Origin: Phoronis australis
Lineage: Eukaryota; Phoronida; Phoronidae
NCBI GenBank assembly: GCA_002633005.1
Contig: NMRA01000140.1
Span: forward strand, 807,005-871,004
Direction of reading: 5' to 3'
Length of the DNA: 64,000 bases
Position numbers and translations under genes: made by a program. This document shows, in pieces, positions 43,278-56,100 of this stretch; positions within the stretch are counted from its first letter, which is position 1; each line of letters opens with the position of its first letter. The notes beneath the pieces were generated by a model. That model was given only the letters and a program-made list of their open reading frames with translations. It made no database searches and was not told the DNA's origin.

Positions 43278-46200
43278 CTGGAGGAAACATATTAAGTGGG
43301 TCAAGCTGGTGCATTGTGGTCCACTTTGAAGTAGGTTAACAGTTTACTGCGAGACACGCCACGCGTTGAGAGACTGATACGAAAGCCAAGTACGAAATAC
43401 ATAACAGAAATCGAGTCGGTGGTTAAAGCAAGTCGTAAGCATGAGATCAAATGTCAAATTACCTATCAAATTAAGGAATTTGAATGAGGATCCATCTCTT
43501 TTCACAACTGCCTGTGGTCGTGAACATAAAGTTCTCAACGGTCGTATGCATGGAGACACACAACTATCTCAGGATCAAAACTACGTTTTGTCTTCGTGTT
43601 CCCGGCATATTTCCTTTATATGTAGCCGTCGTTGACTCAATATTATGACGACTCGGTAAATGAAAGCACTGAGGACATATACGGAGCTGCTCTTTGCCTG
43701 GCCAGAGATTCGATTTGAGTGACAGCCCCGTAACCTTTGACCTCGGAAAAGTAGTAAACAAATTTTCACGTGGTTGTCAGTGCGGTTTCAAAGTGATTCT
43801 GCTAAATCTTTTTCTCGCTACACGGTATATACTTCGTATTTGAAATTCTCCGAGAATGAAGAAAAGGCATTTTGTTAGACATGTGTGAAATACTGTTCAA
43901 ATGGACAACTTTCTGAATGAGGTTTGTGATATCCTTAAGTAGCCCCTCAGATGTCATCTCTTGCACTTATCGCATGATCAGACCTCGAGCCGAAAACAAC
44001 GTGTAAACATCTGGTTAGAGAGTTCGCCAAGACCTCTTTAGAAAATCAAAACTGGAAAATGATTTGTCGGGTCGACGTTACATACGCAGACGACCTGCGA
44101 GGGGAAATTTGAGTGAATATGAGAAAATGTGATTCAAGTACAGGCAACTGGTTTAGCACATTGACGTGATCTAGTCTTCTGCCAAGAAAATAAAAATTAG
44201 GAAGAGGTCGCTTTCACGGTTACTTGATAACGAACGACTCTTCTAGAAGAGTTATTGAATCACCAACATTCGGGATAGCTTTGGTGCAAAGATGAATACT
44301 AAATATACATGTACAGCTTTGCGCCGATGTGGGCCAAATAAAATGTGGAAAATTTAGCATTAGCTGAAATCAGAAAACGAAAATTCGAACACCTGATCAA
44401 ACCTCCAGAGGTGTTACAAAAATAAGGTGAAAATACAAAACAGGAACCCTTCATCGAGAAAGTTTAAAAAAACGGTTTTAGTATTTCAGATTCACTTTAC
44501 ACTTTGTGTATGTGACGACAAAAAAATCACCAATTTTGCACTTGTTAACTCCTATTCTCATATAGGTCTTTAAATGCGACTTTTTGCATAGTTTCTTATA
44601 TTAGAAACAGGCTGGGTACGTTGCATATTGGGATTAGGACAAAGTCGTCCAAGACAAATGCAATAGGCAGTTTTGTAACAATCATCACGTGGCAGTAGAA
44701 ATAAATCTAAAGGCACACCAAAAGGGACAATAGGATCAAGGTCACGAGGCAGTCATGCGGTCACCTTCTAAAAATTGTCAGATTTATGATGCCATTGCTA
44801 TCAAACAAGGTGGGTGTATACAGAATCATCACCCATGCAGCAGCCACACAAATATGGCTTAGACAGATCCAACCACACATTCTCTAACTAAAATTTGTCA
44901 AATACTATAGAAATTATGGATTTTTGAATCAACGTTTAAGTTTATTTGTCACACTGTTTCGTGGAAATTACAGGATATAAATACTCAACACATATATCCA
45001 CTTCAACAGTTGATTTCCTCATGCAATCTAAAACTTTCGAAGCCATTTTCAGATTTGCAAGTCCGCGAGGATTTGCGTAGAATTGAGAGTTGCATTATTA
45101 CTTCAACCCTTTATTACTAGATATCTTTGAGTAGGACGGTCCCGGATTACACGGTGACACTTGAATATCGCAGTATTTACCCACAACACTGCAATATCAT
45201 CAACCGTTTCTCTAGCCTCGTTTTAGCACCATTGGAGTTTCTCATTTTGTTTGGTGGTGCGGTGGTGCCTTGCCCTTTTGAATTTTTTATCGAATGCATT
45301 AACTGTATTCTACCTTTCACTGCCGACGAAGTTTTAGTGTTAAGCTGCTACCTGCAACTCCAAAACCACATTGAATAAGCTTGAGAAGCATCCGTGGATG
45401 CAATAGTTTAGGACATGATTCATAAAATCTGTCCGAGATTTGTTAAGAGAATCAAGCCATTGTATCTACGTGTTTTTCTACCTCAGACAAAGAAGATTCC
45501 TTTCCAAGACTTCCCTATTGACTCATGGGGTGCATCGCTCGAAAATTCAAATGTCGGATAGCTAATTTTGGGTAAAATCCGTTTTTTGCGACTATTGAGA
45601 GCATTTAAGTTTCAAGATGGCATGCCACAAACGACTGTCAGTGCATAGTGAAACATATCTTTGGACTTAGTGAGGGAGAATTGGTCAGATTACCTATGTG
45701 TATTCCTACTTGTTGCTGTTTTCATAGCTCGAGGAACATATGTCCAAACGTTAACGGAGAACTACTTATGTCTTCTCACGCAGTCACTAAGCGCAAGGAG
45801 TGACGAGGTCACTAGTGCAGTAGAGCTGAGAAATAACACCATTCAAAGTGAGGTGGCAAATCTCGCAGGGAAGCTGAGCGAAAAGCAAGAAAAAGCCGAC
45901 AAACCGTCAACATTGCGTCTGAAATCGATGACGAGGCATTTGAAGCCAGAGCTGATGACGAAGAGGATTAGAGTACAAAAAAATACTTTTGTGGACGTGC
46001 TGAAAATTGTGGTCTTTTAGCGAGGGTGCGGACCTTGGAATGGCTATGGCAACAATGTTTTGAAATCCACTCGCAAGAAGGTTACTTACATGTAATTCCC
46101 ACCTGTCTGATCAGCTAGATCCCAAAGTCACAAGTTGCGTGATTACGTACCTGTCTGCTTAACCTTGGTACTCTTGACTCCACCTGGTTTTCGATGATGA

Positions 46201-48775
46201 CTGCCGACTTACAGACCAATCAGATGTCTTAGTCGCTCGAAGAGACGGAACCGGCAAAATCAGTCAAATGCAGCTATTGCGCTAATATACCAAATTTGTC
46301 TGTGTATTAGAACTGGGAATATATGAGGTTCATAGGAGAAGTTGTATTGGTTTTCTGAAACTCTGCGTTTCTGACACTTAGGCCACAGTAAGGACTTTTT
46401 TGCCAAAAATGAAGGAATGTCGTTCGCAAGGTACACCAGTGCAAAATTGACCGACGATGAAAGCAGATCGTCAAAGGCCTTGTCCTTGTCAAGCTGGTTA
46501 TTTCTAGGATGAGGATGTCGCAGAATGTGTTTGTGTGTTTTAGCCACATTTTGATGTAAGTCGTCTTATTGCCTAAATTTCACTTGTTGATGACTCCTAC
46601 TTTCTCAGAGAAGGTGCTTGGTAAATCTGTTCTAGAACTGCTTGTGCGCATAGTGTATCCCTTGTTTAGCTATTATTTCTCGAGGCCTTTGTATGTCTTT
46701 CTTAGTTCTTTTCGAGAGAGTCTGCTTCGCGATGTACAGTGTGCGTCGTGATCTAAAATCTGCATTAGTCCGCATTCAGATTTATTCGGTTTTACCCAGC
46801 TTGGCTTGTGCTCAACAAGTGTCGCTTCATATATTACAATAGAACTAAACAGATTCAACTCCGTTGTTTCTATCTGTTCCGACAAACCACCCCTATGTAG
46901 CTGAACCGCATTTTCTTCGTGTTACATGGGGAAACACCGGAAAGTAGCCCAGAGTTTTTCGCCGTCAGTGACATGTGAATGACTTGACAGAAAATTGTTG
47001 CTGCACATTGCTTCGATCGACAACTTATGGATATTGTAATGGCTTCGGTCATAGGCATGTCCATGTAGTTTTTAATTTCTCATGTTACCAATTGAAAAAG
47101 CAACTATCCTGGAACTTAATGCCAGTTAAAAACCATGCGGAAACAGTTTTTGTTTAGTTTCGTGTGAAATATCTCTCTTAGAGGGACATTATCGGAGAGA
47201 ACAATGATATTCTGAGGACGACCTTAGCGCGGAATTAAACCTGGAAGCCTTTGGTCGCAATCTAACGCTCTTCTGGCGGAGCTAAAACGATTTTTAAAAG
47301 TTATTGACTGACCTTGACATTGTCTAGGAGAAAATGCAGCAAATGGCGGATTTTGAAGTCTGTGCACATCCAACAATAACCCCATAAGTTCATTTTTTCG
47401 GCTGTGAAACCGATAATGTCCTTTAAGAGAAGCAATAATTTTGAATTAAGTATGTACGCGTTCATTCATTTATTCCACACATTCAGTTATAGTACATTAT
47501 GTAATACACAAAATAATCAGTACAAACAAAACACTACAAATAGTGTATTTTCATTCGCACGACACATGCATACATTCATATTTCTGGCGAGTGAAAACTG
47601 TTGTACGATATCAGACAATAAACACATGCGATATTCCTGATACACAGCATTTTATAAATACAATGTTCGAGTTATACCACATTAATGTTCGAGTTATACC
47701 TTATTGGTTCATATGAACAACAAGTTTTTGTAAATATGTACTTAACGACAGTACGTGCTTCTGGTTACTTAAATATATTTCTAAAACAGAGCTGACGAAA
47801 TACGCTAGCAAAGCGCAATGGACAATTTGTATTGTTTCTTTGGAAAATACCATTTTTACAGAACTTTAAGCTAGGTATTCTCGTCTACGAATATGATACG
47901 TTTAGTCAACCAAGATTTAATAACTGACTTGGTCTTATCCATTTTATATCCTCAATGACATGTCTTGAATAAGAGTAGCCTTCCAATTTTCCGATCGTAC
48001 CCTGCCATATAAACTAAAAGAACAACGTTTCTAATCCTTAATTCTATCACGTAGTGGCAAACGCAACGCAGTGAACAATTGAAAATGTTTTGAAATTGCG
48101 AAATATTTAATAACGATTGTTTTGCCTGGTACAGTAAATAATCTCGAGGACCAACTAAGGAGTTCACTTTCAACTTCCGTTACTTTGCTCTCGACATTAA
48201 GAACCGAAAACTTTAATATACGTACAACAAAATACTTTTTGAACCAGTCGACGCATTCATTTCAGGGCACATCAGAGAACACAACTCCTCTTTGACCCGA
48301 TTCAATCGCATGTAGTATAATTGTCTAACGAAGGATTTAATTCTGAAAACGTGGAATTGGCCAACTTGAAGGAGATCATGTGACTTCTTAAAAGAGTTGT
48401 TGTTGTTGTTATTGTTGTTATTGTTTGTCTAGATATTTATTAACGTGTATTACATGATTTTACGGGTTCTGTTCCACAGCGCCAAGTCATTAATTTCACG
48501 ATTTTGAAGAAATGACAATGGCAATAGAACTTCCCTGGCGTTCATCTCGCCCCTAAAATCAGTTTGACACTGTAATAACAGAGCGCAATTCACCGAACTG
48601 TTTCACTTAAAAGGCCAATCCAATCAATAAGCAGATTTACAATTTTTATCAAATTTTTTAAAAGTTTGATGTAAAGGGATACACAATCAAAGTTTTTTTC
48701 CTAAGCCAATAGTAGGCCTTTTTGTTATGTGTTTCCTTTCATTATTTCAAAAATAAACAATCGTTTTTCTTTCTT
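43278..48775. other. No gene recognised in 5.5 kb
   Basis: Short ORFs on both strands lack domains. The largest, 45661-46020 (119 codons), starts at TTG. A tandem pair of AATGTTCGAGTTATACC lies at 47662-47700 and a GTT-rich simple repeat at 48398-48424. I see no RNA gene. Confidence 0.4.
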
Positions 48776-49130
48776 AAAGCCCTTTCACACTAACGTCAAC
48801 GCGTCGATACTTTGGGGAGCTGCGGTTAGTATGAACGGTTAACTTGGGTCCTGAATCACCTACAGTTTACTTTGATGACATTAGCTACCGAGGCTGGTAA
48901 GAACGACTATATTGTCTTCGCAGTTTACAACGACGCTCCGCTCATGCCGGTCTGAAGTTAGTATGAATGTTTAAGCAATTCATATCTCCGTAAACGGCTT
49001 TTATACCGAAGTTCCTCATTCACTCACTTGCATTCATGTACGTCTTAAAGGTCCTTTCTTGAACTGTGGTTGACCGCGAAGTTAAGTGTTGCCGTTCCCA
49101 ACAGCTTTGCAGTTATTCAGGCAACTAATT
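48776..49130. mobile_element. Possible MITE end
   Basis: Begins AAAGCCCTTTCACACTAACG, a sequence typical of many animal DNA-transposon termini. It contains repeated GTTAGTATGAAYG motifs. The matching opposite terminus was not found, so only the left part is suggested. Confidence 0.25.
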
Positions 49131-49564
49131 TAGTGGAGTTATCGCAACGTGTGGGCCGAGTATCAGTTGATCTGACCAGAGGCGGCGTGGCGTATGACAG
49201 ACTCATTCAGTAATTTTTTGAGAATGTGAAGAATCTATCTAATATTTCTACAAGATGATACAGATGATGCTTATACTGTCAAAATAAAAAAATAAGAACG
49301 AAATATCAACAAAAACCAACCAGGCCCCGCCCGCTGTTGGTCAACGCAGGGACCTCTGCCAATAGCTTCGGTGGTAACGAAGTTAAGCGTTACCACTCTA
49401 GCGAAGCGTCGATGTTTCGCTGTTAAATCCACACCTCGTTACTCCGGAGTAAACTCGCGCCGTTAACTTCGATCTAAGACCGAAGTATAGTGTTCCCATT
49501 GAACAAAACTTCACTAACATCGAAATCTTTAAGATCGAGGTATGGGGAGCAGCGAACACTGTGC

Positions 49565-49655
49565 GTGGGTGTTTGCCAGAACAGACAAGATTTGAACCTA
49601 GCTCTCTCAAATCGTAGTCCGGAGCTTTAACTACCTACCGATACTGTCATTCGTT
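49565..49655 (-). mobile_element. tRNA-related SINE head
   Basis: On the minus strand: GTATCGGTAGGTAGTTAAAG, then CTCCGGACTACGATTTGAG, then a B-box GGTTCAAATCT. The A- to B-box spacing is like a tRNA. The anticodon stem does not pair well, so it is a SINE head or tRNA pseudogene. The hairpin-rich sequence down to about 49320 may be its body. Confidence 0.4.
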
Positions 49656-49659
49656 AAAA

Positions 49660-50779
49660 ATATAAATGGTTCAGCTACAGTTTAATAATACCTGGAGTAC
49701 AAGTTCTTTAGAGCTTCTAAAGACAAAAAATGTCCGTTACACATAAAATGCGCATACCAAATGCAGTGTGTTAATGCAACCAGGTAATAATGACTAACAT
49801 CGTCATGAGAGCATTAATAGGAGCTCACCTCGTGCCTCGCAAACAAAGGAACATTGAGTGCTCGTCATTTCCAACATCCCATTAGCCTTTTGGGCCTATA
49901 ATTACCATAAAAATCTGGTGATTTTTAACATGAATCGATCGACAAGGAACAAGGTGATAATCAAAAATTTCATAGCCACCTGAGGCACAGTCTTAGTGAA
50001 ATTCAATCACAAAATTAGCAGCTGCCGTTTTTTTCATTAAAAGTAGGTCTGCTAAATGTCACAAAAATATAGGCCTAAGAAAAAAGCATAGCATGGGTGT
50101 CGGCAGCCGCGTCGGTGCACTATTGAAGCTGGTTTGAAATGAATGAAAAAAATAATTTCTTTCATCAAATTTGCTCCTTTCAGGTGGATTATTTGGTAAA
50201 ATAAAAATCTATGAAATGCCACACCACGGCATCTCTTTGAAAACAAAGGCCTGGACCAACCATGCTTTTTGGCCTTACTCATTGAAAGTGGTTTTACAGA
50301 AAAATGAATATCAAGAAATATAATTGCCACTACATAGAGCGGCATGAACAAAATAGCGATATTTTTACAGCTTGGGTAGCATATGCCTGAATAATGAGGT
50401 GCACGTGAGCAAATGTTCACATTATTTAAGTTCAAAATTAAGAAAAAAAATAAAACAATTCAAGAATAGATAATGAGCACACAAAGCACAACCAGTTTCA
50501 GACATGTACCTGTACTTGGGACACACCTGCAGCAATAACTGAAGTTTAGGCGTATGCACCTACACGCGAAACAGCTGAGCAAAAGTTTCAAAATCACGTT
50601 ATTTCGAATGCAAGTGCATATAGATTTAAAAGGATGCAATGGCTGGACGTACAACCACGCTTACCTTTGGTTGATTTTAAGTGTGGATTCGAAATTATTT
50701 TTGAAAAGTTTACAGGTTGAATGTTACCAGTCTTTGATTGATTATCGATTAAATTCCTGTCAAAAAATTACCTCGTCAT
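49660..50779. other. No gene recognised
   Basis: AT-rich sequence; short ORFs only, none with a domain. Nothing else is supported. Confidence 0.4.
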
Positions 50780-50834
50780 TGGGCCAGAGTATTGTGTTAT
50801 TGTACACTGTACAATAACACAATACTCTGGCCCA
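50780..50834. repeat. Perfect 55-bp palindrome
   Basis: Left arm 50780-50806 (TGGGCCAGAGTATTGTGTTA...) and right arm 50808-50834 are exact reverse complements over 27 bases, with a single C between them. No other copy was seen in the window. Long perfect palindromes are unstable in DNA, so this one is either young, a foldback transposon scar, or an assembly fold-back. Confidence 0.95.
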
Positions 50835-51439
50835 CATGATGATCATGTTTGAACTCTAAAATTAAATCCGGACAAAGTGAAACTGAGTGTGAGGCAGTAT
50901 CTGAAGGTCTTGTGGCTCAAGCGCCGGGGAGGTCGAATCACTGGCCTTGCAGATTTTTGCGAAAATGAAAGCGAAAGAAAAGGATTCAAGTTATCGAAGT
51001 GGTTTTTGGTGGAAGGCTTTAGGCAGCTGACGAATAAGGGAATTTACCGCTGTTCAGCCGGAAATAATGAATTTTTAACCGAGGTCAATTTCCAGTGACC
51101 ACGTACTGAGCAAGTTACGAAACCGTCAACCGAACTGAGTGAAACCGTGATCCCTCGCTTTTCACCCACGGCTTTTCACCTCTAACTGGGCGTCGTGGTC
51201 AAGGCGCCTGCAGATTCTCAGTCTCAGACTTGTTGAATAGAAACAGGTAACAAAACTGAATTAACAACGACTCATCCGGTTAGGCACACATTGTTTGCAT
51301 TCAGGTGCGGCTGACTCACACCCCAAGACGGGCCCGAAGCCACGACCCAGCAGTCGCAGCCTGACGTTTTGCCAGTAGAGCTGAGGGCCAATGTATCAAG
51401 TAATCGAGTATTTTTAACTTGACCGATAAGCTCACTTGC

Positions 51440-51660
51440 CATCCTACCGAATTTCGAGTCTGAACTCGAATTTCAAGTTCGAGATCTCGACTTTTTACAC
51501 GAGTTTGTAGCTCGAATCTAGGGGTCATCAGGTGCGAACTTGGATTAGAAACCATACTGTTCTCGGGCAAAGAGCAACAGACACTTGCCATGAGTTTGTA
51601 CAAATGTAGAACGAAAAGGGCCAAAAACAATTCCGAGTTCAATTTCGAGTATAAAGATTA
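51440..51660 (+). repeat. Dispersed CGAG-rich palindromic repeat, copy 2
   Basis: Counterpart of 18836-19090: CGAATTTCGAGTCTGAACTCG, GGTGCGAACTTGGATTAGAAAC, TCTCGGGCAAAGAGCAACAGACAC, TGAGTTTGTACAAATG and AACGAAAAG occur in the same order. Confidence 0.55.
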
Positions 51661-53110
51661 TAATACCCCGCCAGACCTAGGAAGTAATTGGTTACCATCG
51701 TTTATGGCTGATGACGTTATTGTGACACTATTGTCTCGAGGTTTGTGTTTCAATTCCTGTTCTGTTTTCTACTAATAAATGTCGATTGTGGTTTCAGAAA
51801 TTATATCATGGTATTAGCCGAATGCTCCACTTTGCAAGAAGAACAAAGTTCATTGTCCATCGCTGAGCAATAGCAATTTTTAAGATTGTCGAGGATATCA
51901 GTCATTGACTAGCGACACGTTTCATGGAAAAACAAAGCTTGTGTCAAATATTTTTTCTTTTGTCTGCAGACTCTTCTGCCTGTGTAAAAACATTTACCAA
52001 ATGGAACGCTAATTCCTGTCTAATATTCAGTTCTACAGTGGGCGATGAAACAGTTTCGATTCATTGTATGGAGGCGGCGATAACGATGTTATGGTTTCTT
52101 TTTGTTCCTCTGTAGTAAAAAAGTTTCATATTTTCATGACCACGCGCATGAACATTACAGCAAAGATAAAATTGAATGCCAACGCATTTTTCATTACTGA
52201 ACTTGCGTTGCGCCAAATACCAAAATATAATAATCAAATGACACATGTACCTATATGATGAGATTAGTTGAGTTCTCACCTGAAAACTGTAACACTACCA
52301 TTTATTGGTTTGAAAGTTGTTTGCTTAAAAATTTCACAATCCTGCTTCGTGAACATTCAGTAAGTAACTGCTGAAACTAGTTGACAATTGTTGGGGGCAC
52401 ATCCCCGAACCCCCCCCCCCCCCNCGGAGAAGTTACATGTACACCTCTGATTGCATACAACACTCAAACTGGATAACTTTGTGAAGGAATCAGACCTGTG
52501 TCTCCACACCGCTTACCTGTGAACTTTAGGTAGCAATCAAATAATTGAAAATTTTAATTTGGTTCTCTCGATCCTTTCCGCCTCGTTAAACTTGAGCTGT
52601 GAGTACTGTTATGATTGATGGAGCGTGGGTGCACGTACAATGGCTGAAGGGTCTTAGAGTAGCACAACAACCTCCAAATGCTGTCCCCCTACACGCGGGG
52701 TAAACAATGGTCGGAGCCTTTGAACCTTTCTTGGAAGCGACAGTCGGAGGAGAAGAAACACTCACGTCTCGACTTGATCCTGAAACTTGGCAGATCGTTT
52801 AATCACTCGATAACGTGTCTCCTTGAAGTCTCAACGGTTAGGCCGTTCTTATAATCACGATAGCATTGAAGTAGGGAGATACCGTGGGGGTAGACCTTCT
52901 GTCCCAACATTTGTGAGGATAAATACCATTTTCTGTTTAATCGTAACACATACACTTAGAAAAAAGTACATCGGCACGTATTACTGTAACCGCTCTGTCG
53001 CTCTGCTGTATATATAAATTGATAATGAACAACTTGTACACCTGTGTAAATACGTTTTCTCACCTTTTTAACTTCGTAAGAACTTGTTAAGCGCATAAAC
53101 ATCTGAATGC
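51661..53110. other. No gene; C-run with N at 52424
   Basis: A run of about fourteen C with one N at 52411-52425 marks uncertain base calling. Short ORFs are unsupported. Confidence 0.4.
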
Positions 53111-53172
53111 TGTTTTTGAACGATGGATCTATGGCCTTTATTGCATGAATAAATTAAATTGATTGATTAATA
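53111..53172 (+). mobile_element. LINE-like 3' tail
   Basis: CCTTTATTGCATGAATAAATTAAATTGATTGATTAA resembles the AATAAA plus short tandem-repeat (TTGA) ends of CR1/L2-type LINEs. No RT frame was found upstream, so at most a 3' UTR fragment is present. Confidence 0.3.
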
Positions 53173-56100
53173 GTTAACTGTTTTATTCTCTCTTTGTTCA
53201 TACATCTGCCAGTACCCTACAGGTCCACTTTAATCACAGTGTAGATTTTTGTGTAGGCGGTATTCATGTAGGAATTGGGGTTTTCTTGTCACTGACAATA
53301 TGAAAAGACTAAAACTTAATCTTATTCACAATCTTTTAGTCTAGTTGAATTTATACTGTGAAAACGATTTTCGTAAGAAAAGATTTTTGAAGAACTTCCG
53401 AAACTTCAACAGTGATGTTAATGTGAAATTAGATTGTCCGCCTTTTGTTTCCACTGTCGTATCTTGTTATACATTGCTAAAAATTACATGTATGTAACCG
53501 CAATCCGTGTTTGCAGATGACCAGAACACGTTGTCATGGTGGCAGGAAAGACACTGTAAACACAAAAGATCTTGAAGATTGAATGCCATCATCTGTCGAA
53601 AAAACTATTAGCGATAGTAGCAATGTATGATGATTAATTACTAATTGGTAGTTATTACTAGTACTGTGGTTAATAGATTTATTTTACAAGTGGTTATGAC
53701 GATCACCAACGCCTTCTGCCGTCAGTGTACTCTCAGCTCAGAAGCGTACCCAGTGACTGGCATTGTGACGTCAGGTTGTGTGTTTAACTAACGGTTACCC
53801 CGTAGATCACCATGTGTACTTGTGGTCAAGTGGCTGTAGAGAGGGTGGCTTTGTTCTATAATCACACAAACTCTCAACTTTTTTGCAAAATGGACAGTAA
53901 GTAAACAATGGGGAAGGTAAAATTTTGACTAAACGCGTGCGAAAGTGGTGCGTGAGAGCCATTTGTTGTAGCTTAGTGATCAAGAATTTGAGACACACCG
54001 AATGAACTCAACACCTGATTTGTCGCCTTCGCTCACTAATTTAGTTCCAATTCGTAAAAGCGTTATATGCGAAGAGTAAACAAATTATTGAAAGACGCAC
54101 TTTTTGTAGCTGCACAACGGCGAGAAAAATGTTGTGTAACGATGAACTCGTGTGTCACGATGCGGGCTTCCACGACTGAACAAATACAGACGCACGCCCC
54201 AGTTGTTTTTAATGATACCAGCTCGCTAGCTTGTGGAAAATAATGTATAGGTAAAGAGTACACCATGTGATGAAAGAAATACACTGTCCGTTATTTGTTA
54301 CAATGATTCACTTGTTTAAACATTGGAGGAACGTGTAATTTACTTTGTAAGTCGACACAAGCTCTAAAATTAATAGAATTCCGACCTCTAATTAGGATTT
54401 ATTATCAATTCTCCAGGTTAAAGTTATAAAAAGTTATCAACATAATGAGTTACGTGTATTCTGTGTGCTTAATGAATTCAATAAGAATCGTGCCTCTAAT
54501 AGGGGTTGGTATCAATTTCTTAGGCTTAAATTAGAAAAATAGCTGGTTTTGTGGTTCAGGTGTATTCCATTGAATTCAACCCAGCAAAAAACGCAATGAC
54601 CAAATTCTGAAAGTGGCTTAAGATTTAACCAGGGTTTGTTTTTATTAACAGTCGCACTCAATTTTTACAAATCTGTAAGTGAAAAGAGTGGGCTGTTGCA
54701 GAGCAAGCTCTTACGGAGTTAGACTAATGTGGAAATTGAATAGAACCATGGGTTTATCCAAAACTTTCTCAAAAAATGACCGAACACGGGAGTTCCCGTG
54801 AGCGTTAACGGTCCGTCGGTACCGCTGCGGCCGCGGCTCCATGTAGTGGTGCATACTCTCATGTAATAACATAGTACAGTGAAGTGGAATACATTAAAGT
54901 GAATTGATAAAACAAAGACCATTCGTTTATTCACTAACTACATATCAATTCGCGGCAGCTGTGAATCGACTTCGTTGCGAGTGAAAGCTAATGCGATCAC
55001 GTGCTTCGCTTGTAATGCATGGCAAAATCTCGAGTATGCGTGATCTCGTCAAACTTGCGAAACCCTTCGCTTTACGGACGGTAGTCCCATCTTCTGTTCG
55101 AACCATTACGTTATCAAGGAACATGGTTTCAATTAAGAAGGCAAAAACAGATACTCTCAAAGCGTTATAAATGTAATCATCAGTTGAGATTTAGATTGTG
55201 ACCTTTCCGGGTTATGATAAGACTATGATAGCATGTTTTTAGAATCTCAAAGTATCACCGTCTCAGTTGTGAACATAGAGCAAACGTTAATGCTAGTTAC
55301 AGATATAATCAGCATGACGTCAGAATTTAGCTTTTTATTTTTTCTGATTACATACATTGACCAGTAGCTAAACTGGCTCTCGCTCCGCCCACTCGATCAC
55401 GTGACGCAGCTTTAGACAAGCAAAGGCCACTTAAATACTGGTAACTTTGTTTACCAGGTTGTACTTACGTGCAAATATTTTAAATTCTGTTACATCTAAC
55501 CCCTACAAAGTATTTTCTGAAAGGTTAATAAATTTCCTAACAAATTATATTATTCTTTTTACGAGAACTCGTGAATATTAATATCTTTCTGAAACGAGGC
55601 TTGAACACCATGAGTGGTTTTTTACATTCCAATGGCCAACCCAAACTGAAGTTTATTTACCAAATTAGCCGACCAAAAACAATTTCCAATGTATAATTTT
55701 ACATTGTAGTTAAAATATCATTAATGGTGATGCCTTTGGTGACATTTTAATCTTTCAGAAATGAGAAAAAACGGTTCCACAGTAAACGAGGGAACTGAAA
55801 TTGTGTTGGCCGAAGATCTCAGTCGTAACTGTGTATTTCTTACGACTCTCATTTTTTGTTTTCCGTTGACAAATAACAAATTTAGTGGCTGCAAAAATTT
55901 ATCTGAATAGTGAGTCGGGTATATTGTTGGATCCGGGAGCTGTATAGCTAGGAATCGCGCTAGAAAGCGTGCTCGTTGAATCCCTAAAATTTTGTTTGTG
56001 GTCAACTCAGCATGAAAATTTATGTCACCGTAGAACGCCAAGTCCGATTTTATTTAATTCTTGCATTTGATTGACACTTGCCTTGTCCAGCGTCACAAAT

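Noticed and set aside
45661-46020. 119-codon plus ORF with a hydrophobic start and Lys/Glu-rich end
   Set aside because: TTG start and no family recognised; chance ORF is the simpler reading.
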